From Actinomycetota bacterium (GTDB lineage Bacteria > Actinomycetota > CADDZG01 > WHSQ01), in the NCBI GenBank assembly GCA_030447315.1, contig JAUJPD010000001.1, positions 397,106-446,346 on the forward strand: a DNA stretch of 49,241 nucleotides, written 5' to 3'. The notes under the pieces were generated by a model. The model made no database searches, had not been told where the DNA came from, and saw only the letters and a program-made list of their open reading frames with translations. The translations under genes and the position numbers were made by a program. Within the stretch, counting starts at the first letter, position 1. Each line of letters opens with the position of its first letter. Below, one piece after another: positions 8,530 through 18,324 of the stretch.

Positions 8530-9616
8530 AACGGGCTTGTACGACGGGCAGGGCGGTCGGGCTTCCCGCGAACCCGTCTCCAGGCTCTCCCAAACACCTT
8601 CCGACTCGGCCACGGCGTCCTCGGTTAGGTCCACGTAGCCGGCTTCGGACACCGAGGCGAGACCCTCTTCGGAAAGATAGAAGTCGACGTAGGCGGCGAC
8701 CGCCGGGTTCTCCTCGGCCTTCGCTTTGTTCACGTAGATGAAGAGGTCGCGGGCGATGGGATATTCGCCGTTGCGATGGTCTCGTCGGTGGGCTCCACGC
8801 AACCTGCGCCTTCCTCTTCTTCAACGGGGATCGCGGACCGTGTCGAGCTCCTTCGAAGAAGGCATAGCCGACCCATCCCAACGATGTCGCGTTCCCCGAG
8901 ATGCCCTCGATGATCACGTTGTCGTCTGCTGAGGACTGATAGTCCGGGCGAACGAAGGGTCCGTCCTCGGGCTGCTTGCGCTCGTCGACCGCGATCCCCT
9001 CCAGCACGATCTCGACGAACGAGTCATACGTCCCGGATTCCTCTCCGGGAGCCGTGATGGTGAGCTCGACGTCGGGATAGTCCCCGCTCCCGCCGACCTC
9101 CTTGCCGAGCGTGTTGGCGTCAGACCAGTTCTCGAAACCCTCGGACTCGGGCCCCAGTAGTGCGTAGAGGTCCTGGAAGCTGAGGCATTCCACCTGGGTG
9201 TTGTCCTTGGAGGTGAGGACGCTGATGCCGTCGACCGCTACTTTGAGCTCGACGAACTCGATCCCATTCTTCTCACAAGCGGGGATCTCCTCTTCGGGGT
9301 CGATCGGACGAGAAGCGTCTGCGATGTCAGTGTCACCGTTGCAGAAGAGCTCGAAGCCGTCCCCCGTACCCGGGCCGTCGACGGAGATCTGGACACCGGG
9401 GTTCTGCGAGGAGAACTTCTCGGCGTTCGCCGCCGAGATCGGCTCTACCGTCGAAGAACCAGAGACGGCGATGGAACCGGAGAGAGCCTCCTCGCTCCCG
9501 TCTTCGGTGGCCCCCGGTGTGTCCGTCCCTTCCTCGGGTGCGCAAGCTGCGCCGACCAAAGCGATCAGCACGACCGGGATGATGATGCGCCAAGGTCTGG
9601 CTGACAAACTGCTCAT
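8530..9616 (-). CDS. pstS: phosphate-binding lipoprotein PstS (frameshifted near C-terminus)
   Basis: The extracytoplasmic phosphate receptor of the Pst importer. The N-terminus RIIIPVVLIALVGAACAPEE is a lipoprotein signal with the lipidated Cys after VGAA. The mature part has the PstS signature IAVSGSSTVEPISAANAEKF, the phosphate-contacting GTGDGFELFCNGDTDIADAS, and ESGTYDSFVEIVL. The frame shifts near GYAFFEEG; the C-terminal lobe (NGEYPIARDLFIYVNK, AAYVDFYLSEEGLASV, AGYVDLTEDAV) is in another frame. The exact stop is unresolved because no frame closes cleanly before the hairpin at 8503. ATG 9616 has a strong GGAGGAG site. A Pho-box-like pair lies about 105 bp upstream. Confidence 0.9.
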
Positions 9617-9719
9617 ACGGCTTGCTCCTCCTTCTCTGCGCTCACAAGAGCACTGTGGCCTCCCCGCGGAAGCCGCTCGACGGCAGGAAGCTAGCAACGG
9701 GATGTTGCCCTCTCGCATC

Positions 9720-9742
9720 CGCTTCATGAACTTCACGTGAAC
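9720..9742 (-). promoter_or_regulatory. Pho-box-like repeats upstream of pstS
   Basis: On the minus strand two 11-nt units beginning TTCA start at 9741 and 9730. The first contains the palindrome TTCACGTGAA. The pair faces pstS and has the same spacing as the block before phoU, fitting RegX3/PhoP-type activation. Confidence 0.6.
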
Positions 9743-9810
9743 ATCGCCGACCGGGACCTGGACGGGAGATTTTCATGCCGTCCTTGCTTTAACGTTTCCT
9801 GCGAAGAGCC

Positions 9811-9830
9811 TCACCAGAGTTCACCAGACC
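9811..9830 (+). repeat. tandem TCACCAGA direct repeat (possible Pho half-sites)
   Basis: TCACCAGA occurs at 9811 and again at 9821, the second within AGTTCACC, which resembles the actinobacterial Pho-box half-site GTTCACC. Spacing is 10 nt here, not 11, and one base could be missing given the indel rate. The repeat lies roughly 40-60 bp before the candidate small RNA at 9868 and could control it. Confidence 0.35.
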
Positions 9831-9867
9831 GAGAAGCCCCGTTAACCGGTAGTTAGCAATAGGTCGC

Positions 9868-9963
9868 TAGCTTCGGAAGGACTCAGACAGCCGAGTGCTC
9901 CTTCCCCGGCCGCTCGGCTCAAAGCCGAAGAGAGGGCCTCACATCCCCCGAGGCCCTCTCTTT
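9868..9963 (+). ncRNA. candidate small RNA with three hairpins and intrinsic terminator
   Basis: No gene covers this stretch, yet it folds into three consecutive hairpins. The first is 9875-9905 (GGAAGGA with TCCTTCC, inner ACTC with GAGT). The second is 9914-9928 (TCGGCT with AGCCGA, 3-nt loop). The third is a 12-bp perfect stem at 9929-9961 with a C-rich loop ACATCCCCC followed by TTC. The last looks like a factor-independent terminator on the plus strand, but no plus-strand gene precedes it, so an independent short transcript of about 95 nt is the simplest reading. C-rich loops recall the actinobacterial 6C RNA, whose loops carry six C residues; here only one loop has a run of five, so that identity is tentative. 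Confidence 0.45.
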
Positions 9964-9971
9964 CGTGGCGA

Positions 9972-9993
9972 TACACATTGCGTTCACATTGCG
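9972..9993 (+). promoter_or_regulatory. Pho-box-like perfect 11-nt tandem repeat upstream of ppk
   Basis: TACACATTGCG (9972-9982) is followed directly by TTCACATTGCG (9983-9993), two units differing at one base, ending 21 bp before the ppk start codon. The spacing and TTCA core match the blocks before phoU and pstS. The proximity to the ATG means the transcript leader would be short. Confidence 0.6.
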
Positions 9994-10014
9994 AGGCTAG
10001 ATTTTTGCGCCCTT

Positions 10015-12065
10015 ATGGATGAGACACGCTTCATCAACCGCGAGCTGTCGTGGGTCGACTTCAACGAACGCGGTCCTCTGCCTCGCAGAGGATCCGACGC
10101 ACTCTCTTGGAGAGAGCCAAGTTCCTGGCCATCTTCTGCAGCAACCTGGACGAGTTCTACATGGTTCGAGTGGCCGGTCTCAAGAGGCAGGCAGCGGCCG
10201 AGGATCTCCAACCCGGTCGGTGGACGGTATGACCCCCAAGGAACAGCTCCGAGCGCTCGCCCAGAAGGTCCAGCCGTTGGTGCAGCGCCACGCCGGCATC
10301 TTCAGCGAAGAGGTCGTGCCGGTTTCTCGGCCGAGACCGGGGTCAGCATCCTGCGTTGGAAGGAGCTTGACGACGACCAGCGCGAGACGCTCGATCAGTT
10401 CTTCCGCGAACGCATCTTCCCGGTGGTCACCCTCTCGCCCTCGATCCCGGCCACCCCTTCCCCTACATCTCGAACCTGTCGCTGAACCTGGCCGTGCTCG
10501 TTCGCGACCCGGTCGACAGGAGGATCCACTTCGCCCGCGTCAAGGTTCCCCCGGTCCTTCCTAGATTCATCGAGTTGTCCCCCGACGAGATCTTCGTCCC
10601 GGTCGAAGACGTGATCGCCGCGAACCTCACCGAGCTCTTTCCCTGGGATGGAGATCCTCGAGCACAGACCCTTCCGAGTAACGCAACGCCGACGTCGAGG
10701 TCGAAGACGACGAGGCGGAAGATCTGATGTTGGCCTTGGAGGTGGAGCTACGCAAGCGTCGCTTCTCGCCGGCCGTCCGGCTGGAGGTCGAGACCAACAC
10801 GCCGCCGCACATCCTCGACCTGCTGATGCGTGAGCTGGAAGTAGGAGAGGACGACGTCCACGTGATCCCTGGATTGCTGGATCTGCGCGGCTTGATGGAC
10901 CTCTACGACCTCGATCGACCGGAGCTGAAAGACGATCCCTTCGTGCCGGACCCATGTCGATCTGGCGACCGCGGAGGAGGAAACGGTTGACATCTTCGGT
11001 GTCCTCGGCGAGACGGACGTCCTCGTTCACCATCCGTACGACTCCTTCAAGACGAGCGTTCAGCGCTTCATCGAACACGCCGCGCAAGATCCCGGGGTCC
11101 TGGCGATCAAACAGACGCTCTATCGCACTTCCGGAGGAAGCCCCATCGTCGAGGCGCTGATCGATGCGGCCGAGGCCGGCAAGCAGGTCGTCGTGTTGGT
11201 CGAGATCAAAGCCCGCTTCGACGAGCGCGCCAACATCAACTGGGCACGCACCCTGGAACGAGCCGGATGCCACGTCGTCTATGGGGTGGTCGGTCTGAAG
11301 ACCCATTCGAAGCTCTGCCTGGTGGTGCGCCAAGAGGAAACAAGCTGCGCCGCTACGTACATGTCGGAACCGGTAACTACAACCCCACGACCGCTCGTAT
11401 CTACGAGGATCTAGGTCTTCTCACCGCCGATCCTCAGATCGGGTCCGATGTGAGCCACCTGTTCAACTATCTGACCGGCTATTCGAGAGAGACCCGCTAC
11501 GGGTCATTGATCGTGGCGCCCGACGCTATGAGAGAGCGGTGATCCTGGACCTGATCAACGAGGAGACCGCGATCGCGCGTTCTGGGCAACAAGCACGCAT
11601 CGTGCTGAAACTGAACAGCCTCGTCGACGAACAGATCATCGAGGGGTTGTACGAAGCGGCGCAGGCCGGAGTCTCCGTCGATCTGGTGGTCCGCGGGATA
11701 TGCGTGCTACGTCCGGGCGTCCCGAATCTCAGCGAGAGCATCCGGGTGAGATCGATCTTGGGCCGCTTCCTGGAGCATTCCCGGATCTTCTACTTCCGCC
11801 ACCGCGGCGACGACGAACAGGTGTACGTCGGCAGCGCGGACATGATGCACAGGAACCTCGATCGGCGCGTGGAAGCCCTCGTGCACATCCGCTCGCCGAA
11901 GATCCGGGCCGAGCTACTGGACACGCTCGAGCTCGCACTCGCCGACAACGACTCCTCCTGGGAGCTCGACGCCTCGGCTTCCTGGACCAAGTGGGTGCGC
12001 GCCGAAGGGAGGACTGTGTGAATCTGCAGAAGTCGTTGATGAAGCGGCGATCTCCCGATGCATGA
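10015..12065 (+). CDS. ppk1: polyphosphate kinase 1 (frameshifted)
   Basis: PPK1 makes polyphosphate from ATP. The N-terminal domain opens with [17 protein letters not shown] and continues in another frame with [19 protein letters not shown] and VRVAGLKRQ. Later, in order: a head domain ending [73 protein letters not shown], which holds the catalytic His; and [19 protein letters not shown]. The C-terminal domain has [19 protein letters not shown] with the second active-site His, and [14 protein letters not shown]. About six frame changes interrupt it; the last, near 12020, replaces a short end with [15 protein letters not shown]. The stop overlaps the next ATG by eight bases. All domains are present. 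Confidence 0.9.
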
Positions 12066-13566
12066 GACCGAGGTCAAGTTCGCCGCCCACGGATCATTCA
12101 CGATCCCTGAGTTCGACGACGATCCCGTCGTCGCGGGGGATAGAGCAGCTGCCCGACCAGGACCTCAAAGCGACCTACTACGACACGGCCGACCTGCGTT
12201 TGGCGCGCAGCGGGATCACCCTGCGCTACAGAACCGGCGAGGGCGACGCCTCGGGCTGGCACCTGAAGCTCCCTCTGGACCAAGATGGTGGCAGAACCCG
12301 CAACGAGCTTCATTTCGACGGTCCGCCTCGAGCCGTGCCCGCCGACGTCCTCGACATGATCACCGCCCTACGCGCGGCGGGAAAAGGTCGTTCCGGTCGA
12401 GACGATGCAAGCGCGCCGCCGCCGCTGGTTGTTGACCGATGCCGACGGGGGTTCACTGGCGGAGCTGAGCGACGACGAGGTGTCGGTCTTGCAGAAGGGC
12501 CGGGTAGTCACCCGCTTCCGGGAGCTCGAGCTGGAACAACGAGATGCCCCGGCGGACGTGTTCGATTCGATAGTCGCGAAGCTTCGGCGCGGGCGCTACC
12601 GAGTCCGAGCCCATACCGAAAGTGGTGAGGGGTGCTCGGCCCCCGTGCCACCGCACTCCCAGACCCGCCTACCCCGCCTGCATTCGGACCCCGCCCACGG
12701 GGGCCGATCTGGTGAAAGGGTCTCCTGGCCCGCGGTCTCCAGCGCCTGATCGGAAACGACCCCTCACCTCGCCGGGGAGCCAGAAGGCGTCCACCAGATG
12801 CGGGTGTCGGCTCGCCGGATGAGAAGCGACCTTCGCACCTTCGCCCCCCTCGTCGACGAAGCCTGGGCCGCCGACCTCATAGAGGGAGCTCCGCTGGCTG
12901 GGCGACTCGCTGGGACAGGTGCGGGACCTGGACGTGTTGCGGGCCCGGCTCGAGCGCTCCGCCGAGGGCAGCGGGCGCGCTGATACCGCTGTTCAACAAG
13001 CTCTCCGACGAACACGAAGCGGCTCGCGAGGGAGCTTCGGTCGGTACTGACCGGGGAACGCTATCGAGAGGTGCTCGACCGGCTGATCGAAGCGGCTCGC
13101 CTCCCCCTCGTGACGGAGGCATCCGAGCAACCGGCGAGGGTTCTGGCCCCCAGATGGTTGCTCCGACCTGGCGCAAGCTCAAGAAGAGCGCACGCGCTGT
13201 TGATGACACCAGCCCCGACGAGGAGCTTCACCAGGTACGCATCAAGGCCAAGCGGGCTCGCTACGCGGCCGAAGCGGTGGTCCCGGCTCTAGACGGAAGC
13301 GGCGCGAAAGCGGCTCGACGGTTCGCGCTGCGAGCGGCCGCCGTCCAGGAGTCGCTGGGGGCTTCAGGACGCCGCCGTCGCGCGTGAAACGATCTCGAGA
13401 TGTCTAAAGAAGCGCGGGCAGGGATCCTCTGCTGCATTTCGAAGCAGGACGACTCTTCGAAAGGGAATCCCATTCCGCCGAACGAAGTCGGGCTAGCTTT
13501 GCCAGATCATGGGCAAAGCTGGATCGCAGAAAGAACATCCTCTGGTTAGTCAGCGACGACAGGTGA
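12058..13566 (+). CDS. CYTH-CHAD domain protein (frameshifted)
   Basis: The N-terminal CYTH (triphosphate tunnel) domain starts [13 protein letters not shown], giving the ExExK-like motif. It follows with TYYDTADLRLARSGITLRYR, GWHLKLPLDQDG and WLLTDADGGSLAELSDDEVS. The C-terminal CHAD domain begins EGVHQMRVSARRMRSDLRTF, with VRDLDVLRARLE, ELHQVRIKAKRARYAAEAV and a final FARSWAKLDRRKNILWL. CYTH acts on triphosphates and CHAD histidine-rich helices bind polyphosphate. Position directly after ppk, with overlapping ATG/TGA, supports a role in polyphosphate metabolism. At least five frameshifts break it. The end is at TGA 13564, which overlaps the next GTG. Confidence 0.82.
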
Positions 13567-14479
13567 TCCGGGCCGCGGGCGGCGTCCTGTGGCGTTCGGT
13601 GGCCCAGGACTCCCCGAAGAGGATTCCGTAGAGATCGCCATCATCCACCGCCCTCGCTACGACGACTGGAGTATCCCCAGGGCAAGCTCGCACCGGGTGA
13701 ATCCGATCTCGAGGGGCCCTCGCGAGGTTCTCGAAGAGACCGGGTTCCGGGTTCAGGTGGGTCGTCCTCTGGGAGAGGTCCGCTACATGAAATCCGGGCC
13801 GGGAGGAAGCAGGCCGAAGGTCGTGCGCTACTGGGCTATGCAGGCCGATAGCGGCACCTTCACCCCCAACCGCGCAGGGTGGACCTGTTGCGGTGGCTCT
13901 CTCCCGCGGAGGCACAGACATTGCTCACCCACGATCACGACCGAGATGTCCTCGAGAGGTTCATCCGCGGCCCGGCTCTGTACGGCGCGGTTTCTGCTCG
14001 TTCGCTACGCGAGCGCAGGGAGCCGGGGGCCTGGCCCGGCGACGACAGGAACCGACCGCTGGACGAGCAGGGATGGTTCCAAGCCCGGGAGCTCGTGCGG
14101 AGCCTGTCGCAGTTCGATGTCGACGAGATCATCTCCGCGGACTTCGTCCGCTGCATCCAGACGGTCCAGCCGCTGAGCGAGGCGATCGGCGTCCTGATCC
14201 GCGAGAGGCCTCTTTTTCGGAGAAAAGGTTATCCGGCGCACGAAGACGAGGCCGAGCATCTCTTGCGCAAGCTGGGCGAACGCCTGGAGACCAGCAGGTC
14301 TGTGGCCAGGGCGACGTCATCCCAGACCTCTGGCTCGGATCAGCGAGAGGGACCAGGTCGACTGGCGCACCCGGCCGCTGCTGCCATCAAGAAGGGCAGC
14401 TTTCTGCTCCCCTCACGTTCGACGGGCTCCCCGGCTCTTCAGCTCCGAGTACTTCGCCCCGCCCAAACAATCCGACTAG
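13563..14479 (+). CDS. mutT1: NUDIX hydrolase fused to SixA-type histidine phosphatase (MutT1-like, frameshifted)
   Basis: The N-terminal NUDIX domain starts VIRAAGGVLWR from a GTG that overlaps the previous stop (GTGA). Its NUDIX box remains visible as REVLEETGFRV, preceded by IIHRPRYDDWSIP. The second domain is a histidine phosphatase. Its usual RHG motif is degraded (read ARSLRERREP across a probable error), but NRPLDEQGWFQARELV and ADFVRCIQTVQPL are clear. The end PRLFSSEYFAPPKQ and TAG 14477 are in a third frame. This fusion is the layout of mycobacterial MutT1, which removes oxidised or diadenosine nucleotides and also lies beside ppk1. Together ppk1, CYTH-CHAD and this gene form an overlapping three-gene unit. 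Confidence 0.8.
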
Positions 14480-14482
14480 AAC

Positions 14483-14532
14483 CGTTCTCTGCTAACTCAG
14501 CCACCGCCGGCGGTGGTCTCCACAGGAGAACG
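14483..14532. repeat. palindromic intergenic element, copy A
   Basis: A 50-bp imperfect inverted repeat: outer arms CGTTCTC and GAGAACG, inner perfect palindrome CCACCGCCGGCGGTGG (14501-14516), left flank TCTGCTAACTCAG. It starts 3 bp after the mutT1-like stop codon. Two more copies sit at 21339 and 31525. It probably acts as a terminator or REP-like element. Confidence 0.75.
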
Positions 14533-14586
14533 ATCCGCCCCCAGTCTCTCCACAAGTGTGGACGGGATTGGGAGACTTCAGCTCTA

Positions 14587-14608
14587 TTCACGTCCCGTTC
14601 AAGAACGG
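14587..14608 (+). promoter_or_regulatory. Pho-box-like repeats upstream of GDPD gene
   Basis: Two adjacent 11-nt units start TTCA at 14587 and 14598, in the same orientation as the GDPD gene and about 120 bp before its start codon. Spacing matches the other Pho-box-like sites in the window. Confidence 0.45.
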
Positions 14609-14728
14609 ACCATTCCCGAGTGACCTCTCTATGAAGAACCGGCGAACCTTGGCTGCAATTACTAGAGTCGTTTAACGACACTGAAGATGAGACTCCATGG
14701 CGTTCTCATCCTTGCGAGGTGGCATCTC

Positions 14729-15708
14729 ATGTCTCGTTCACGACTTCTCTGTCTATCCATCGTCGGGGCGATGGTGACCATGTCCGGGAGCGGCACCGTC
14801 GTCGCCGACCGAAACCTTCAGCTCCAGGTCGGCCGTGATCAACATCGGGCACCGGGGCGCGTCCTGGGGCGGCCCCCGAGCACACCATCCCCGCCTACGA
14901 CCTCGCCCTGAAACAGGGGGCCGATTACATCGAACAAGACCTCCAGATGACAAGCGACGGGGTGCTCGTGGCCCTTCACGATCCGATCCTCGACCGCACC
15001 GCTCGGGGGCCGGCCGCAGATGCAGGGGGCCGGTAGCGAACAAGACGCTCGAGCAGATCAAGAGATGCGATGTCGGCACATGGTTCAACGACACCTACCT
15101 CGAACGCGCCAGGAAGAGCTACCGAGGTCTCCGCATCCCGACCCTCGACGAGGTGTTCACCCGTTACGGAAGCGGCGTCAACTACTACATCGAAGGTGAA
15201 GAACCCCGAGCTGAACCAGGGATAGAAAGAAGGCGTTGCTGGCGTTGATCGAGAAGCACAGGCTCGCGGCCCGCACGCCGGAGTTGGCGGGTGCTCATCC
15301 AGTCCTTCGCTCCCCACCAGCTTGCAGAAGATGCCCCGGATGCGCTCTGCCGTTGATCCAGCTGCTGTATCCCGGTGCAGGAAGCGACTTCGTCGAGAAC
15401 AGTCTCGAGGCGGCCTCCGAATGCGCGATCGGCATCGGACCTTCGTTCGAAGACGCCACCGAAGATGTCATCCGCAGGCCTGATGATCTCTGCCTGAAGG
15501 TCCACCCCCACACCGTCAATAGCAAAAAGGAACATGCGTCGGCTCCTGCGGCGGGGTGGACGGCATGTTCACGAACTTCCCGCAGCGGCTAGACATCGCG
15601 TTGGGGGACCGAGCTTTGACCAACCCCGTGCGGGCGTTGCGAGGGGTTGCCGGCGCAGCCGAGGGAATGCCGAGCAGGCTGCTCCGCCGCCGGTTCACCC
15701 CTTCGTGA
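14729..15708 (+). CDS. glpQ: secreted glycerophosphodiester phosphodiesterase (frameshifted)
   Basis: This enzyme releases alcohols and glycerol-3-phosphate from glycerophosphodiesters outside the cell. ATG 14729 follows GAGGTGG and opens a signal peptide [22 protein letters not shown] 14687 is an upstream alternative. The catalytic core is visible across frames: INIGHRGA (catalytic His), then [20 protein letters not shown] (Glu/Asp metal ligands and second His), DRTARG, and [17 protein letters not shown] with the YYIE strand. Near the C-terminus, [11 protein letters not shown] and [14 protein letters not shown] complete the barrel. Roughly six single-base shifts interrupt it; TGA at 15706 closes the last frame. 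A Pho-box-like site upstream and neighbouring phosphatases place it in the phosphate regulon. Confidence 0.83.
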
Positions 15709-15735
15709 GGACAGGCCGTAGCCCGCGGTAGCGTT

Positions 15736-15767
15736 GTTCACAGTCTCACACAAGGTTCACAGTCTCC
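15736..15767 (+). repeat. GTTCACAGTCTC direct repeat before ArsC-like gene
   Basis: GTTCACAGTCTC occurs twice, starting at 15736 and 15755 (19-nt period), about 30-60 bp before the GTG at 15796. The core resembles a Pho half-site, but the period is not a multiple of 11. It is either a divergent site, a different operator, or a Pho box shortened by base errors. Confidence 0.4.
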
Positions 15768-15795
15768 TGCTGACCGGAAGGCGGAGCCCCATGAG

Positions 15796-16101
15796 GTGAT
15801 CGAGGTCGTCCTCTTCGTATGCAATCACAACGCAGGTCGTTCGCAGATGGCACAGGCCTTCTTCGACCAGAAAGCGCTGATCGACGAGATCCGCAACGAG
15901 GACCTCCGTCTCAAGCGCATCCTTCCGTCGCTGGCGAAAGGATCGCGCGAGCGCGAGCTAACGAGATCCTGACCGCGCTGAGCAGAGAGGCCCCCGTGCG
16001 CAGTGTGGCCGCAGAAGGAGATCGAGGTCATGAAAGAAGTGGGGGCGAAAGCTTTTCCACCACCGCCCAGTTTCCTTCCTCCGCCCCGGCCCCTGCTCTA
16101 G
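15796..16101 (+). CDS. ArsC / low-molecular-weight phosphatase-like protein, partial or degraded
   Basis: GTG 15796 opens IEVVLFVCNHNAGRSQMAQAFF, the P-loop (Cys-x5-Arg) and following helix of thioredoxin-coupled arsenate reductases and LMW protein tyrosine phosphatases. After that the expected family sequence is not recognisable. The frame reads KALIDEIRNEDLRLKRILPS, then TGA. A short downstream frame reads EIEVMKEVGAK, like the helix that follows SAG in this family, then ends at 16099. The protein is therefore either heavily frameshifted, internally deleted, or a different small protein with a borrowed P-loop. Arsenate enters through Pst, so an ArsC in a pst island is expected. The C-terminal extent is uncertain and overlaps the PhoX end by a few bases. 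Confidence 0.5.
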
Positions 16102-18282
16102 GCGAACCGCCGGCCAGGTCCCGATCCTCGACCCGGCGACGTCCTGCAGACTGAAACGACCGACGGATCGCGGCTGGCTGCTGTCCGGCTACGTGCTGGC
16201 CTGGCTGTCCGGCGTGGCTCCGTCGACCTCCCTGGATGCTGAACCGGCGCAGAAGATCGTCTCCTGGTCGGGGTGATCAACGGACCACAGGCCTCTGCTC
16301 CGACCGCGACCGTGAGGAACTGTTTCCACGTGGCCTCGCTCCGGACCCTCGACGGGAGTCGCGAAGAACCCGTCATGCGAGCCCAACTTGTTGCCATCGG
16401 TGGCTATCCAGAGGTTGCTTGGATCTGTCGAAAGCCACGTTGTCGGGGGCAGATATCGGGCTCACCTGAGCTTTATCGAAGCCGGCGAAGTAGGTGGAGG
16501 GGTCGCTCGGATCGCCGGCGAGGAGGAAAGCATCCTCCAGATGAAGGTGGTGGCGCCAGGATCGTTGCCTGCCTTTTCGATCTCGATGATGTGGCCGTGC
16601 TTGTTGGCCTGACGGGTTGGCTCGTCCACGTTCGGGTTCGCTTCGATGCCCCGGCGGGTGTTGTTGGTGAGCGCCAGGTAGACCTGGCCCGTTACCTCGT
16701 TGCGCTCGAAATCTTCCGGCCGGTCCATCTGGTGGCCCCGACCGAGTCGGCAGCCACGCGGGTGTTGATGAGGACGTCGGCGGCGCTCATCCCGGCAACG
16801 AAGCCTGGTCACCGGACACGAGATGTATCCACTCACCGGTACCGTCGAACTCACCGTCGGGCAACTGGCCGTCTCCCGGTGATCTCCGAGGCTCGGGCTG
16901 TCGCCGTTGAACCTGGCGACGTAGAGCGTTCCTTCGTCGAGAAGCGAGGTTGTGCCTGTGCGCCTCTTTGGTTCCGTTGCGGCGCATGCGCTTGGAACCC
17001 ACGAACTTGTAGGCGTAGTCAAAGTGCTCATCGTCGCCCATGTAGGAGACGGGACGCCGATCCGCAGTCAGCGTCGTCTCGGCTCTCGTGTTTCATGCGC
17101 CCGAGAGCGGTCCGCTTCTTTGGAACGAAACCGGGGATCCTGGCATCCAACTCCACCACCTAGCCGAAACGGGAACGCTTCGTTCGGCTCTTGGCGAGAT
17201 CGAAGCGGTCCTCGGTTCGTTCCCAGCCCCGCTGGCTGGGGCCGAGCCCTGCAAGCCGTAGCGTCATACGACGCCCTCTTGGCCTCGTCTGTCACTGCGT
17301 CTGCGTTGACGAAGTACTGGCTGAAGTTCTCCTCGGCGCTCAAGACGGTGCCCCACGGGGCAGGTGCCCTCGGCGCAGTTGTTGAGCGTGCCTAGAACGA
17401 TCTTTCCGCTCGGATCGGCCGAGGTCTTGAGTTCAGTCGTGGCCCGCGGCCGGCCCGGTGAGCTGCATCTGGGCTTGAGCCGTCACACGGCGGTTGAACT
17501 CCTCGACGAACGCCGATCCTGTAGGCGCCCCGCTGCTTACTCCGGACGACCTCCACGACCGACATCCTGTGAGCCATCGCTTGATCTGGATCCGCTCGAG
17601 GTCCTTCTGGAGTCGTTCTCCGGGTCGAAGTTGCGGAACATGAGCTCGCTATCGGTGTATTTCGTGGTTGACGACCAAGAGGCCGCGTCCGTCCTTTCGA
17701 TCGTCGGGCAAGGGGATGAAGGTGACGTAATCGCAGTGCCAATGAACTGCTTTGCCTGCGCCCGCGGGGTCTGGTTGTCGAAGTCGAATTCCGGGGCCTT
17801 AGGAAAGATGGGGTCGCCATCATCTCGCCGTGACCTTGTAGTCGTACCTGTTCGGGACGACCACGTCGTCGATGTTGTTCGGCGGCACCGGACTGAATGT
17901 GATCGGGGCTTTCAGGCCTGCGCCGGCGAGGACGTCCAGGCGAATCTTCCCAAAGCAAGAACGACTGCCCCGGCGGCGCCCCCTTCGAAGGCCGCGACGG
18001 CTGACGACCCGCCATCACCACGTCACCGAAATACCTGCTGGTCGAGGTACAGGGAGCCCCGTGCAAACAGGCATCGCCGCAGCGATAACGGCAGGTCATC
18101 GCCGAACGGCCGCCCCTCCGTGCGAAAACAAGGGCAGGAGTCGCTTTCAGGATCGATCCGGTGGTCACATCCTCCAGAGATAGCAAGCCGTTGTGTCTGT
18201 CGTGCAGGCCAGATAAGCGAGGTGAACCGCGAGTCGCGCGCTGGCGAACATCGTGGAACTCGCTGCAGGAGAGGGATTTCAT
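16098..18282 (-). CDS. phoX: alkaline phosphatase PhoX, copy 1 (DUF839, heavily frameshifted)
   Basis: A Tat-exported, Ca/Fe-dependent phosphomonoesterase by family. Landmarks read on the minus strand: near the N-terminus GRSAMTCRYRCGDACLHGAP and YFGDVVMAG, typical of the actinobacterial PhoX leader. The twin-arginine SRRG follows, then a hydrophobic stretch (GAVVLALGRFAW). Downstream are PITFSPVPPN, YTDSELMFRNFDPEND, and at the C-terminus DNLWIATDGN, GPERGHV, FLTVAVGAEACGP, IFCAVQHPGE and SVVSVCR. These strings are spread over all three frames, so I can give only the envelope and not exact breaks. The gene is divergent from phoD, with 42 bp between the proposed starts. Confidence 0.75.
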
Positions 18283-18324
18283 CTACGTAACGGTGGGTTC
18301 AACGCAGTCCGTTAAACAGCGGGC

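Noticed and set aside
14644-14690. GTCGTT-T-AACGAC inverted repeat before the GDPD gene as an operator
   Set aside because: A single 13-nt near-palindrome with no second copy in the window; too short to call.
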